A stretch of DNA of 64,000 nt from Brachycybe producta (lineage: Eukaryota > Arthropoda > Diplopoda > Playtdesmida > Andrognathidae), in the NCBI GenBank assembly GCA_036925085.1, contig JAUPFP010000067.1, positions 806,001 through 870,000 of the forward strand, in the 5' to 3' direction. The position numbers and the translations under genes were made by a program. The notes beneath the pieces were generated by a model. The model saw only the letters and a list, made by a program, of their open reading frames with translations. It had not been told where the DNA came from and made no database searches. Shown piece after piece: positions 21,912-32,772 of this stretch. Position 1 is the first letter of the stretch, and each line of letters starts with the position of its first letter.

Positions 21912-24327
21912 TATTCGAACTCCAAGATTGTTCTGCAGTTTCAGATGAGCAACAAACAACTAAGAAGAAAATTGAAAGTGTATTAGAAACTAGAATGGTA
22001 GCTCAATCACTTAACGTTATTTTCATTTTGATTTATCTTTCAAAATAAACTTTTTATAGGTATAGTTCATTTTCAAACTGACATAAAAACCTTAATTCAA
22101 AACATATTAACATGAAATTAGCCTTAAAGTGATTGAGTTACCCTTCTAGTTTCTAAAACATATTCAAGTATCTCTTCATCTTGTATCTGATAGACAGAAT
22201 AATCAGAATTCGAGAGAAGTTGCCAGGTTGAACCACGGTTAAATATCGTATTATAGATTTTCAATTGAAATCCAATGTATTTATAAAAAAAAATCAGCGT
22301 TCCCACTGGCCGTCCACCCTTAGATCATCGTTTTCCATAGAAAAATGATCGGTGACCACGACCGGACCGTATTACGTGTGTATAGAGACCCTTGATCATA
22401 AATGTGGCCCACACACAACGTTTTGTACTACGCTTTGATCGTGCAGTAAAAAAGGTGTACGTAAAAACGGTGTGCCCAATACACAGTTTTCAGCACCGTT
22501 TTTCCAACTCAGTTCAATGGAATCCATCGAAATCCAACTCCGCAAACAAACGAAAACTGTGCAGTTCGCGCGGATAACTGAGCTCTAACTGGGCCTCAGT
22601 TTGTTGTCTCCGCGCAGTTCACATAATTGCAAAGTTTTCTCCAAGCCCATATTAAGGCATGTGGCACAACAGTGCCATGCACAGGGTCCCCCGCCCGCCC
22701 CGTAAATAAATCACTTTAACTTGTCAGATTTATGTATTTTATGATAATATTTATATTTCAATATTTTTGTTTTGTTTTTCGGAAAATTTATCCCAAACTA
22801 AACTAGAAATTTTAACTATTCGAATCTCTGTCTGTCCATTTATTGTACCCGATATGCGCCACTACTTCTAAGGGCCCCCGGGTTCTACTTGGCATAGGGC
22901 CCCAAGAAGTGTTAATCCGGGCCTGAGTATTCCTGGCCACATGTAACGTTTTGAACTGTGCAGTCAAAACGTAATGCAAAACGTTGCGTGTGGACTGGGG
23001 CTTAAGTAATGGATGAAACCTCAGTTTTTATCCGTCTTATTCATTAGGCCTTGTTTCCACTGGGGTGAAAATTTGAACTTTTTCAAAATTTCAACTGTGC
23101 AAAATGTATATGTGCTTGACAATGCTTACTGCTGCATGTGGAATTTTAATGTCCCTCTGCCATAGGCCTATTTGGCTGCTAGCAGAGTACTAATTGTATT
23201 TGTAATCGTAATTGTAAGAAGACATGTGACCGTCGCCTATTCACTATCATAATAGGCAAAGAGGCCACACGTTTGTTCAATTTTTCACCAGTTGTAATTT
23301 TCTCAAAAAAAAGTTCAAATTTTCACCCCAATGGAAACAAGCCCTTAACCTACAATAATTTGTTTTAAAAAATAGGACCTATTGTTTTAAAGTTGCCCCA
23401 AAGACATAAAGTTACCCCAAATTATTCAAAATGCTTAATGTTATGTGTGTTTTTCCAAATTGTTTTTCTATTAGAAAAATTAATGTTCAAAACTATAAAC
23501 TATAAATTTCTGCCCAATCCCTATGAGGAGGCCCTATGAGGCTCAGGGCCCCTGATACTTACCAAAAAAAAGTATTCACGACAAAATCGACTGATAACCA
23601 AAGATGATTACTTAATACTTCGACTGTGGACGTTACCAATAATTTTACCAGTTTATATACTCGAAACCTTAACCACATGCTATGTTCGGACAAATTATAT
23701 TTCATCGAATCCAAGAAGGACACGTACGACATAATGTCTGTCGTAACAACTGTCAATTTTAAAATTGATTGTTTTAAGGAAATTGAACACAAAGAAACTT
23801 TCATTGTCATTCAAATTGCCAGGCATAGCGTTTTAACCGGATCTTTTTCCGTAATAGACTTTCAAAAACCCCATTCAATTGTATCCGTTCCTTAGGCCGG
23901 CCCTACACGTAACGTTCAATTGTGCAAATTTAAACTGCACGTGTGCTATGCCGCGTCGTTCTTGTCAAAATTACTGCCAAATTAGTGATATATCATTAAT
24001 TCAAATTATGATATTACTAATTCAAATAGTGATATGACTAATTTGAAGTAATTTTGACATGAACGGCACGGTATAGATTGGTAGACATGGGCAGTTAAAC
24101 GTTCCTTCTAGGGCCAACCTTAGTACAAAATTGGGTAATTTCTAACTACCTGAGGCCCAAATTTAAAAATTCAACTTTAAACTTCTTTAATAAAGTTTCA
24201 AAATACAATCCTCCCCCCCCCCCCGTCTAAAGGTACTAATTAATAATTGGGAATTAAGGTTTCCTTATTAAAACTTTCTAATTTAAAGTTTTTTTATTTG
24301 AATTTCAGCAAAACTGTTACTAGTTAG

Positions 24328-25137
24328 CAGGATGGTTGATTTTTTTGATTTTTTTTTAAAAAATCAAATAAATCGATTTTGTTGATTTAAATCAGATTTT
24401 TTTATTTCTTTTCATTTATATGAAATATTACATTTTTTATGACGATGTTTGCAAAAATGAGTAATAATAACATTTTGCTAAGTTGTTAGTAAAATAATTG
24501 CAAAACAAGAAAAAAAAATGTTAATAAATATTCAAATTTGAAAATAATAAGATTCATGTACTTTTAATTTAACATTCTGAACGTAAACACAAGCTTTGCA
24601 GCCTTTTCAGTTCCCAAAGCTAAGTTAGTTAAGTCACTTTTAAAAAATAAAACACGATTTTACATCTTCATAAGATGTAAAATTTGCGTTTTTTAAACAG
24701 TTTGTCACGTTTTATCAGTGGCAAACAGTGGTAAGTCCACAGTTTTACGCATTAGCTGCTAGATGGTGGTATACCATGTTAAGTCCTATTCCTTCAATGA
24801 AGAGAAAAACTTTCAAATGACTCCACTGTAAAATTTAGGTTTGGTGACTTAAAATGGTTAACCTCTGAGGTTCTTAAATAGATTACTATTACTATTTACA
24901 CCTACAGTATTTGTCTCTGATTTCCACCAATCAATTGGGGGATATTTGCACAAGTATATCTTCCGAAAAAATAATGCATTAATGAAAGGACTACCACTGG
25001 ACTTTATTTTAGAAACATAGAGAAAAATGCTGGGAACTGTTTTATTTTTATTGCATAATTTTAATGTTTAAATAAATGTAAATTTTTTCTAAAAAAATCA
25101 TTTGATTTAAATCATGATTTAAATCACTGCCACCCTG
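24328..25137. mobile_element. 810-bp hAT-type element, unit 3 copy
   Basis: Same length and flanks as 12176-12985. It was present before the two right-hand units separated. Confidence 0.87.
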
Positions 25138-25455
25138 CTAGTTAAGTAACAGTTAAAATGTGACACGTTTTTACCACATGTGGAACACGATTACAGATGA
25201 TGATATATAATAGAAATGAAACCTCGTTATGACGTCATTGTGTAGGATGTAATTCCGTATTTTTGTACGAAAAACGTAGCCTAAATTTTTTTTTTTTGAC
25301 AATGGGTTTGGGAAGTGCTCGAATATCGTATGTATGCCCTACTGTGAATCAAAAAAGTGAATCTCTAGTAAATCAATGAATCTTGGTGGCGCTTTAAGCT
25401 ACTGTATATACAGCCCAATGGTGGGGGAGGATGTGCTATTTTGATGAATGGCGGA

Positions 25456-25638
25456 CAGGGCCGGATTAAGACGAAATTGGGCTTGATGCAGCAGTGCAAG
25501 AATCCCCAAGATATTGCAAAAAACGCAGTTAAATTACTAAGTAAACTGTTTAACGTCGTCGTCTGTTTTCATCTGGGCCTATTTCAGGAATCGGCCTAAT
25601 GCTGCAGCATCAATAGCACCCACCTTAATCCGGCACTG
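25456..25638. mobile_element. 183-bp hAT-type MITE, unit 3 copy
   Basis: Same length and ATGGCGGA duplication as 13304-13486. Confidence 0.88.
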
Positions 25639-26048
25639 ATGGCGGAACGTTTGGAACAACGGTAGAAACTGTCGGAAAAAATAGTAGGAAAAGTCGGAAG
25701 ATTAGGTTTAGTTAAATGAAGCTTATTGCAGAGGGTCTGTTGGGGGCGCAGTATTATTCCATTGTTCTGACTGTTCCCTAATTTGATCAATGGTCGGAAC
25801 AATGGACAAATTTGATTTAATAATGCTTTAAAAACTGGAGGGCTGCGCCACCCAGACCCCCTGCTACAAGCTTAACTAAACCTAACCTTAACCTTAAAGA
25901 ATTATTTATCAAATTAGGAAACGGGAGGAACAGTCTAAACAGTCGGAATTATCGACTAATTTGATGAAATAATTCTTTAAAAACTGCAACAAGCTTAGTT
26001 TAATCTTAGACTATTAACTTCCTAGACTGGCAACTGCCGGGAATTTGC

Positions 26049-26254
26049 ACAAGCATTTAGAAATCGGGACAAACAGAAGTTGGCTCCGCCCTTTTTATGA
26101 TGACCAGCAACGTCTAATTGGTTGGTTATGTAGTCTGACGTCACATGCTCCGCCCTTTTCAACGTCGAACCACACAACAAACCAATTAGAAGTTGCCGTT
26201 CGTCTTAAAAAGGGCGGAGCCAACTTCTGTTTGTCCCGATTTTTAAATGCCTGT
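26049..26254. mobile_element. 'ACAGGCAATTAG' foldback MITE, unit 3 copy
   Basis: Same insertion as 1768-1972 and 13897-14102. Confidence 0.84.
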
Positions 26255-27369
26255 GGAATTTGCGTACAACAGAACTGCGTCGGCGTCGTTTTTGAAACAA
26301 CGCCTCTAGTTGGAATATGATAAATTAAATTTCGAGAATAGATGTATGTCACGTTTAGGACCACGAGTTCATTTTGTAGCTATACAGGGTATAGTTATAT
26401 CTTAAGACTTCTAATGGTATATTACTCAGGAAGTCAGTGGCTAAGATTTGACATACAGATAATACCACCAGACGAAGCCTACAGCTTCGTGCTTCCGCCT
26501 GCACTTCCGACTTAGAGCAGTTATTCAACGCTTTATTATGGAGAACATTGTCAGTTGCCAGTCCAGGAAGATAATAGTCGAAGTTTTAACAAGACCTAAC
26601 TGTCTGATTATTAGTGATTAACCATCAAAATAGTTTGTGTTCAGAGTATTCCACCGTTTACCGATTTAGTACCACGTTCCAACCGTTCATCAAAACAGTA
26701 CCCCTCCCCCTAGACCTGTGCGCCGCCGCCGATGTTTTTGAAGCTAAAAACGCCGCCGCTCGCCGCTTGTACTTTTTTTAAAAAACCCGCCGCCACTCGC
26801 CGCCGGTGTATGACTGGCGGCCGCCGAATTCAAATTTGTTTTGGTTTTGTTTCAAAAACTGCCATAGGAATGAAATGATACCATATTCGATATTTATCGA
26901 TTTCAATTTATATCGATATTTACCCCATTCAATATATCGATATATTTGTTCAATATGTTAAATCTCAGACGCCGGTAGTCGCCGCCGCCGCTGCTCGTAT
27001 TTACCCTCGCCCGCCGCCGCCGATCAATATGCTATGGCGCACAGGTCTACCTCCCCCGAAAACATTCAACATGAACAGTAAAGTTTAATTAAAAATAAAT
27101 CAACTCAAATATTTTTACAGCGCTCATGTTTTCACCCAGCGACCACAAATCATGAGATTTTTCTCATTATATCAATAGATGGCATTGCCATCTATGCCAC
27201 CGTGGTAATATAGAAATAATGGTATCACTGGATTATACCGCAAAGATGAATATATCATTTATTATATTATGTTCTTAGCATTGAAAATGTGTAAAAAAAA
27301 TTGAAATTGAATTATTTCAAAAACTATAAAAAAATTTGAAACATTTTCAATTAATTTTAAAAAAATTGT

Positions 27370-28455
27370 CTAGGGCCCTTTGGGCAAGTCTGGGCTCAGG
27401 AAAACTACAATTACAATTACAATTAGTACTCTGCTAGCAGCCAAATAGGCCTATGGCAGAGGAACATAAAAGTCCACATGCAGCATTAAGCATTGTCAAG
27501 CACATATACATGCACAATGCACATATATAAAAACAAAATGAATATATATATATATTTTTTGATTGAGCAGACGAACTCCCTATGGTGGTCTGCCTGACAG
27601 CATGCAGTAGGTTGTTGGGACGGACGCCATTTTGGTGCCAGCAGACCTCACAACATTGGAGTCAATGGGTGAGGGGTCAGAAGTGACCCCTGTCCCCTCC
27701 AGGTGGAGCAGCCTGGAGGTCTTATATGGCCTAGTGAGCCATTAAGTCTGGGCAGTGTGTTGTAGGCAGCAGGAATGACTGGATCAATGGTGGAGGCCTC
27801 CATTCTCATCTCCTTTGTGCTTTTGTGCCTTTTGGCCCTTGTGTTGTATTTACGGGGTCTTGGCTGGTGGAAGTCACCAGCCAAGGTGTGTAAATAATCA
27901 CTGCCTTCGTTCTGTAAGTTTATTAAATACGTTTTATTTTACCTACTCTTGTGTCGTGTCAGTCATTAAGGGGAGTTACCGCGGGAGGGTGGGGAATGTC
28001 CGGTGGGGAACCGTCCTATTTTTCCGGTAACTCGTGTTGGCTTGCGGTGGAAATGGAGTTCCACCGCGATATTCTCGTCGTGGCGACGTGGTTCTCGTCA
28101 TGTCCATCGAGGGAGGCTCCGTCGAACTGACACCACCTGGTTTGAACCGTGATAGGCCGTTACGGGTGCAATCCCGTCTCCGTTAAGGAGCCTGGAGCTG
28201 GGTAAGTTGGTTTTTCTTGCCTGGGGGTATTGCGACGGACCGATCGGGTCGTTTCACACCACTGCCTCAGGAAGAGAGTTCCATTGCCTTATAACTCTAG
28301 GGGGAAAAAAGACCAATACTATGAATCTGTCCTAGCAAAATATCTCCCTAATTTTCTTAGAGTGGTCAGCCCTGCCTATATGAACATCACTAGACTGAGG
28401 TTTAGGACAATCACTACGTGTAATTCTTCCAAACAATTTCAAACTTAACTCATCC
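27370..28455. mobile_element. Retroelement-like relic, unit 3 copy
   Basis: Third copy of the 3110-4195 block. Family uncertain; treated as a fossil. Confidence 0.25.
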
Positions 28456-29085
28456 CCAATTTCCCTCCCCCCTTCTTGTCAAGACTGCAGATCAAACCTC
28501 AATCGATTGTCCATTATGTTCCCATACCCGCTTACCACATGAACCCGAAGAACAGCATTGGAACTGTTAAATTAAATAAATTCACCTTAACTTTAAATTT
28601 GCATGAAGAAATTTTAGGCAATATGTACAGTTAGTAATAAAATCAATTTGAAAATGCAGTTTCCCTGCCCTTGAATAGAAATTATTCAAATTCAAGTTCA
28701 TTCAGTTGTTAAGATTTAACAATGAACTGATAACGTGCCACATATGTCAATCCGGAAAATCATCAAGATTGGAATATATGACGTCACTAATTTAAATAAT
28801 TCATCCAGTTTTCTTTCATTCTGAAATTGACAATTCAAAGAGAGAAAGAGAGAGAGAAAAAAGCTCCTACATATGGCAACTGACCCAAATGACACACACT
28901 TTACAATGGTAATTGTTACCAAGAGCTTTTTTTTGTTACGGTAATCCAAAAAAAAAAAACCTAGATCTAAAGAGCGTTAGACTATATGAAGTAACCCATT
29001 TCTCAATGAAACACTTTCAAAAATATGTTAAAACATGTGGTTAACACGAACAAAGAAAAAAATCTTCCTTTTTTTCAGTATACGA

Positions 29086-29252
29086 TATAAATACTGGAAG
29101 AAAACGTTTCAAACAGCCATTTTACTAACACAACTTGCAGAAACAAAATTGTTCAATTTGAACGATTACAATACTTTCAACGTACGGCTCGTACATCGTT
29201 TTTTTTTTTACGAAACTTTCTACCAAACTGTTAAAACATCAGAATCATTTAC
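29086..29252 (+). promoter_or_regulatory. Gene C promoter and 5' UTR exon
   Basis: TATAAA at 29086-29091 with the TACTGGAAG continuation shared with A, B and D. The non-coding exon runs to the GTAAGT donor at 29253, and the acceptor is CTAG immediately upstream of the ATG at 29404. About 300 bp upstream lie TGACGTCA (near 28779) and a GAGAAAGAGAGAGAG tract conserved in A to D. Confidence 0.6.
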
Positions 29253-29403
29253 GTAAGTTTAATAGGAAAAACGTCTCAGAAATGTTCAGAAGTAACTTTA
29301 ATATTTAGAAACTAGAAGAGTAACACATTTACCCTTCTAGTTTCTAACATAATAAAAAATAAAATAATTAAAAAATAATTTTACAACATCTTACCAAACT
29401 AGA

Positions 29404-30818
29404 ATGGCAAATTTGAGAACATTGTGGTCGGTGGCAACTGCAATCGTCGTCATCGTCGGATTGTTGAATGATGTCAACTGCAAACGACGGGGAAGATGTT
29501 CGTATTTTCATTCATATTTAAGCCTATAGAGAGAGCCGCTCCAGCACGTATAGGCCTATACGTGCTGCATGACGTCATAGTCATACAAATATATAAATAT
29601 AAAGCCACCTTAAGCCTTCAAAACTAAAGCTAAATTTCAAAATGATAATAATTTTTTTAGAAAATTTTAAATTAATCATTTTTAATTATAAAATTACTAA
29701 TCAATTAAAAGAAACGTTTCTTAAAACTTTTAATTTTTTATAAATATTGTTTGGTTTCGTGCATATTTAAAATGTAATTAATGAATTTCAATTTTAAATT
29801 TCTAATTAAAACCACCCTGGAAAGCAGAAACGTAGCAGAAACTTTATTCTGTTCTAATTATTATTTCTATTTTCCGCTTTTTAACTTTTCATAAAAAATT
29901 CTTAACTATAGTTAAATGAACGGTTAATTTTCAAACTCTATTTATTCCGTCTTTAAGAAGCAAAACTTAAAAGAAACTGGAAAGTGTTTTAGAAACTAGA
30001 AGGGTACTTACTATACCGCAAAATAAACTTTTTACGTGAATTTGAAAATGAGCCAAGTTTAACTGCGGACGAATCTGATCGACTTTGATCACATTTTCAA
30101 CAGATCCGAATTCTGATGGAAACAATGGACAACAACAACAACAATACCAAAACAGTAATTACTAATTGTCTATAAAAATGTACAATTTAACAAATTTCAT
30201 TCAAAAATTTCAATTTATTTCTTGTTGTTGTTGTTGTTTCATATAGCAGATCCAAATGACCATCAACTTCGAAGAACTCAAAGCCAATCTTCAATGTCTT
30301 CCAGTAAGTTCTTCATTGAGGTGTTTTACTTTGTTGTAGATTAGTTTCAGAACGTCTCTCAAGTTAATAATATTTGTCTCTGTATTGTAACTTAAGGTGG
30401 CGATGAAGACGATGAGCAAGACGAAAGCATATTTTGCATGTGGCGCGAACGGGGTACGACATGCATAGCCCATTGCAAAGAAAGTCCGCGTTACACCAGT
30501 ACGTGCTACTTTATGCCCTCAATGTATGATCCCTACCGTGGCCAATGCCACTGCAAAAGAACACCCAAACCAAATTGGAAAGGAAGCAATGGAAAACACA
30601 ACAAATTGCCATTAAGTATAACGATACCGTGCGATCACACCAACTTTGATAAGAAATGCAAAGACGACTGCGAAGACAATCCGCTTTACATGAAAACGTG
30701 CAACTACGTGGCATCAAGCAGACACGCTGATGAAGGCTTATGTCACTGCTCGAGAATCAGAAAACCAACGCCAGCTGCATACAACCCAAGTTCGAGACAA
30801 AACAATAGACAGTTCTAA
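29404..30818 (+). CDS. Gene C: secreted precursor with two CS-alpha-beta-like domains
   Basis: The only array copy with its cysteine domains. Exons are 29404-29497 (signal peptide MANLRTLWSVATAIV.. ending LLNDVNC), 30104-30154 (PNSDGNNGQQQQQYQN), 30250-30303 (R/S/Q-rich) and 30397-30818, giving about 206 residues, with all introns phase 1. The last exon opens with an acidic GDEDDEQDE and then carries two six-cysteine domains with identical spacing, C-x8-C-x3-C-x9-C-x13-C-x-C. The first spans roughly residues 80-120 and the second 145-185, joined by a K/G/N-rich linker, and both end in a G-x-C-H-C motif. The C-x3-C with C-x-C pattern is the CS-alpha-beta (defensin-type) signature; the fold is inferred, not proven. 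The tail is PTPAAYNPSSRQNNRQF. AATAAA at 30921. The second domain and the 3' UTR closely match gene D. Confidence 0.86.
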
Positions 30819-31005
30819 ATTGTCGCCAACTTATGACAGTCTTCAACTGTTAAATCATATTACCAAAAGAAAATAACTGTAATATGTTTGAAAGTTTTTG
30901 TGTTTTGTATTATGCCACGAAATAAAACTTTCAATTGGGAAACATAATGTCTGATTAACTTAATTTAATTCAATGTGAAAAAGTGTTATTAGGCTGATAG
31001 GTAGC

Positions 31006-31160
31006 CAGGACCGGCGTTAGGACAAGACAAGCGAGGCAACTGCCTTGGGTCCCACGCTTTCAGGAGCCCCGCACTGTTGACTAAACATTTTTTTCTCAGC
31101 GCCGCTCATCGCTTACTGCCTAGCCTGCCTTGAGCCTTGCATACTCTAGGGCCGGCCCTG
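31006..31160. mobile_element. 155-bp hAT-type MITE downstream of gene C
   Basis: Ends CAGGACCGGCG..GGGCCGGCCCTG with a perfect 8-bp target duplication TAGGTAGC at 30998-31005 and 31161-31168. hAT superfamily by its ends and target-site length. Confidence 0.88.
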
Positions 31161-31168
31161 TAGGTAGC

Positions 31169-31850
31169 AAATGGGACAGCTATTCAATGCGACGGTTGAA
31201 TGTGTCATTTTCGACATCGGTTAGCACCTCGTGTTCAGAATGTTGCTTACTGAACTAATACTAAGTTCAGACTGGCACTTAATACGCTACTGAACACTCT
31301 ACTCAATACCATTTATGTTGTCTTAATGCACACCAATCCAGTATTCAATTCTGGGGGTAAGCAATCACTGAACACATGATATATTCCATACTTGCCCATT
31401 GGGGTGGGCACCAAAGGGATGCTCACGTGATTGTCCATCAAGGTCCCTCATGAAACAGTTGCAAAGTGGATCTAGACTGTGACTTTCTATAGAAAAAAAC
31501 AATTATTCAGGGCCTCTCACCATTGGTTGAGATAACAAATGGTGACGCCTTGGGGTCAGAGTTGCTCCACCTTGGTGGTGACTGGTGTTTTGGGTAAAAG
31601 ATGACGCAGAGCAATGACTGGGCATGTCCGTTTTCTGATGTTGAAATGCAAGCGGTAGCTATGGCCAGTTGCTCTTTCTCAGCACAGCAGAAAGTGGACC
31701 AGAAATAGTTCCTTCCATGGCAATTCTCCAGACTCGAAGGATCTTCTCAAAAATTGAGTGCTATTTGGAGACTTCGCGAACTCCAATGTAGCCTCTTATA
31801 ACACGAGTAGTTCAAAACACACAAAATATTTTCTAAAAACTAAACAGCTC
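31169..31850. other. Intergenic stretch between C and D, no gene recognised
   Basis: About 680 bp with more even base composition than the surroundings. There is no long frame, no inverted termini and no second copy in the window that I can see. It may be an old interspersed repeat or unique DNA. After 31850 the sequence becomes the upstream region shared with genes A to C. Confidence 0.4.
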
Positions 31851-32365
31851 CGTGGAAATTAATGAAAGATCCTCAATCGAATCTCCAATATGTTCCCATA
31901 CCTTCTTTGCACATGAACCGGAAGTACAGCAATGCAGTTTCCCGATTTGATTGTCCCTCTGCCCTTGAATTGTTAATTATTCAAATTCAAGTTCATTCCG
32001 TTTAGTCGTTTGCACGTAGTTGTTAACAGTTAACAATGAACTGATAACGTGCCACATAGTCAACGACTACATAATCATCAATGACGTCACTAATTTAAAT
32101 AATTCATCCAGTTTTCTTTCATTGAAATCGACAATTCAAAGAGAGAGAGAGAGAAGAAAAAAACACTAACATATGGCAAATGGCCCACATGCCACACACT
32201 TTACAATGGTAATTGTTACCAAGAGCCCTTTTTTTGTAAATTCATTCATACAAATATACGTTACCAAGCAACCCGTTTCTCAATGAAATTTTCAAATAAC
32301 ATATGTTAAAACATGTGGTTAACACGAACAAATGAAAAGATCTTCCATTTTTTTTCACCATAGCA

Positions 32366-32571
32366 TATAAATCCTGGAAGAAAACGTTTCAAACGGCCAT
32401 TGCCACATCGATTTCACGTACTGTAATACATACAACAGTAAAATCTTTACTAACTCAACTTGCATTAACAAAATTGTTCAATTTGAACGATTCCAGTACT
32501 TTCAACGTACGGCTCGTACATCGTTTTACTAAACTTTTTACCGAACTGTTAAAAATATCAAAATAATTTAC
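32366..32571 (+). promoter_or_regulatory. Gene D promoter and 5' UTR exon
   Basis: TATAAA at 32366-32371 (GCATATAAATCCTGGAAG) and a non-coding exon ending at the GTAAGT donor at 32572. The ATG at 32773 follows a CTAG acceptor. The exon carries the same TTCAACGTACGGCTCGTACA block as B and C. Confidence 0.58.
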
Positions 32572-32772
32572 GTAAGTTTAATGGGAAAAACGTCTCAGAA
32601 ATGTTCAGAAGTAACTTTAATATTTGAATATGATTTAGAAACTAGAAGAGTTTTTATTAATTTAATTAAATATCCTTAAGATAACTCATTTACCCTTCTA
32701 GTTTCTAAAAACATGTTAAATTTCTTCTTGATAAAATAATTCATTGCTAATTTTACATGTTAACGAACTAGA

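Larger units (their letters stand above)
18286..30426. repeat. Tandem segmental duplication, last complete unit
   Basis: Last copy of the unit. Homology with the previous unit stops at 30426, where gene C continues into its genuine cysteine-coding exon and the older copies instead run into the left edge of the next unit. The first 11 kb are almost identical to 6133-17200. From about 28950 to 30426 the copy differs more from the others (for example ATGGCA instead of ATGCCA at the start codon, and a shorter exon 2). That suggests either a slightly different age or conversion with neighbouring paralogues. Confidence 0.9.
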
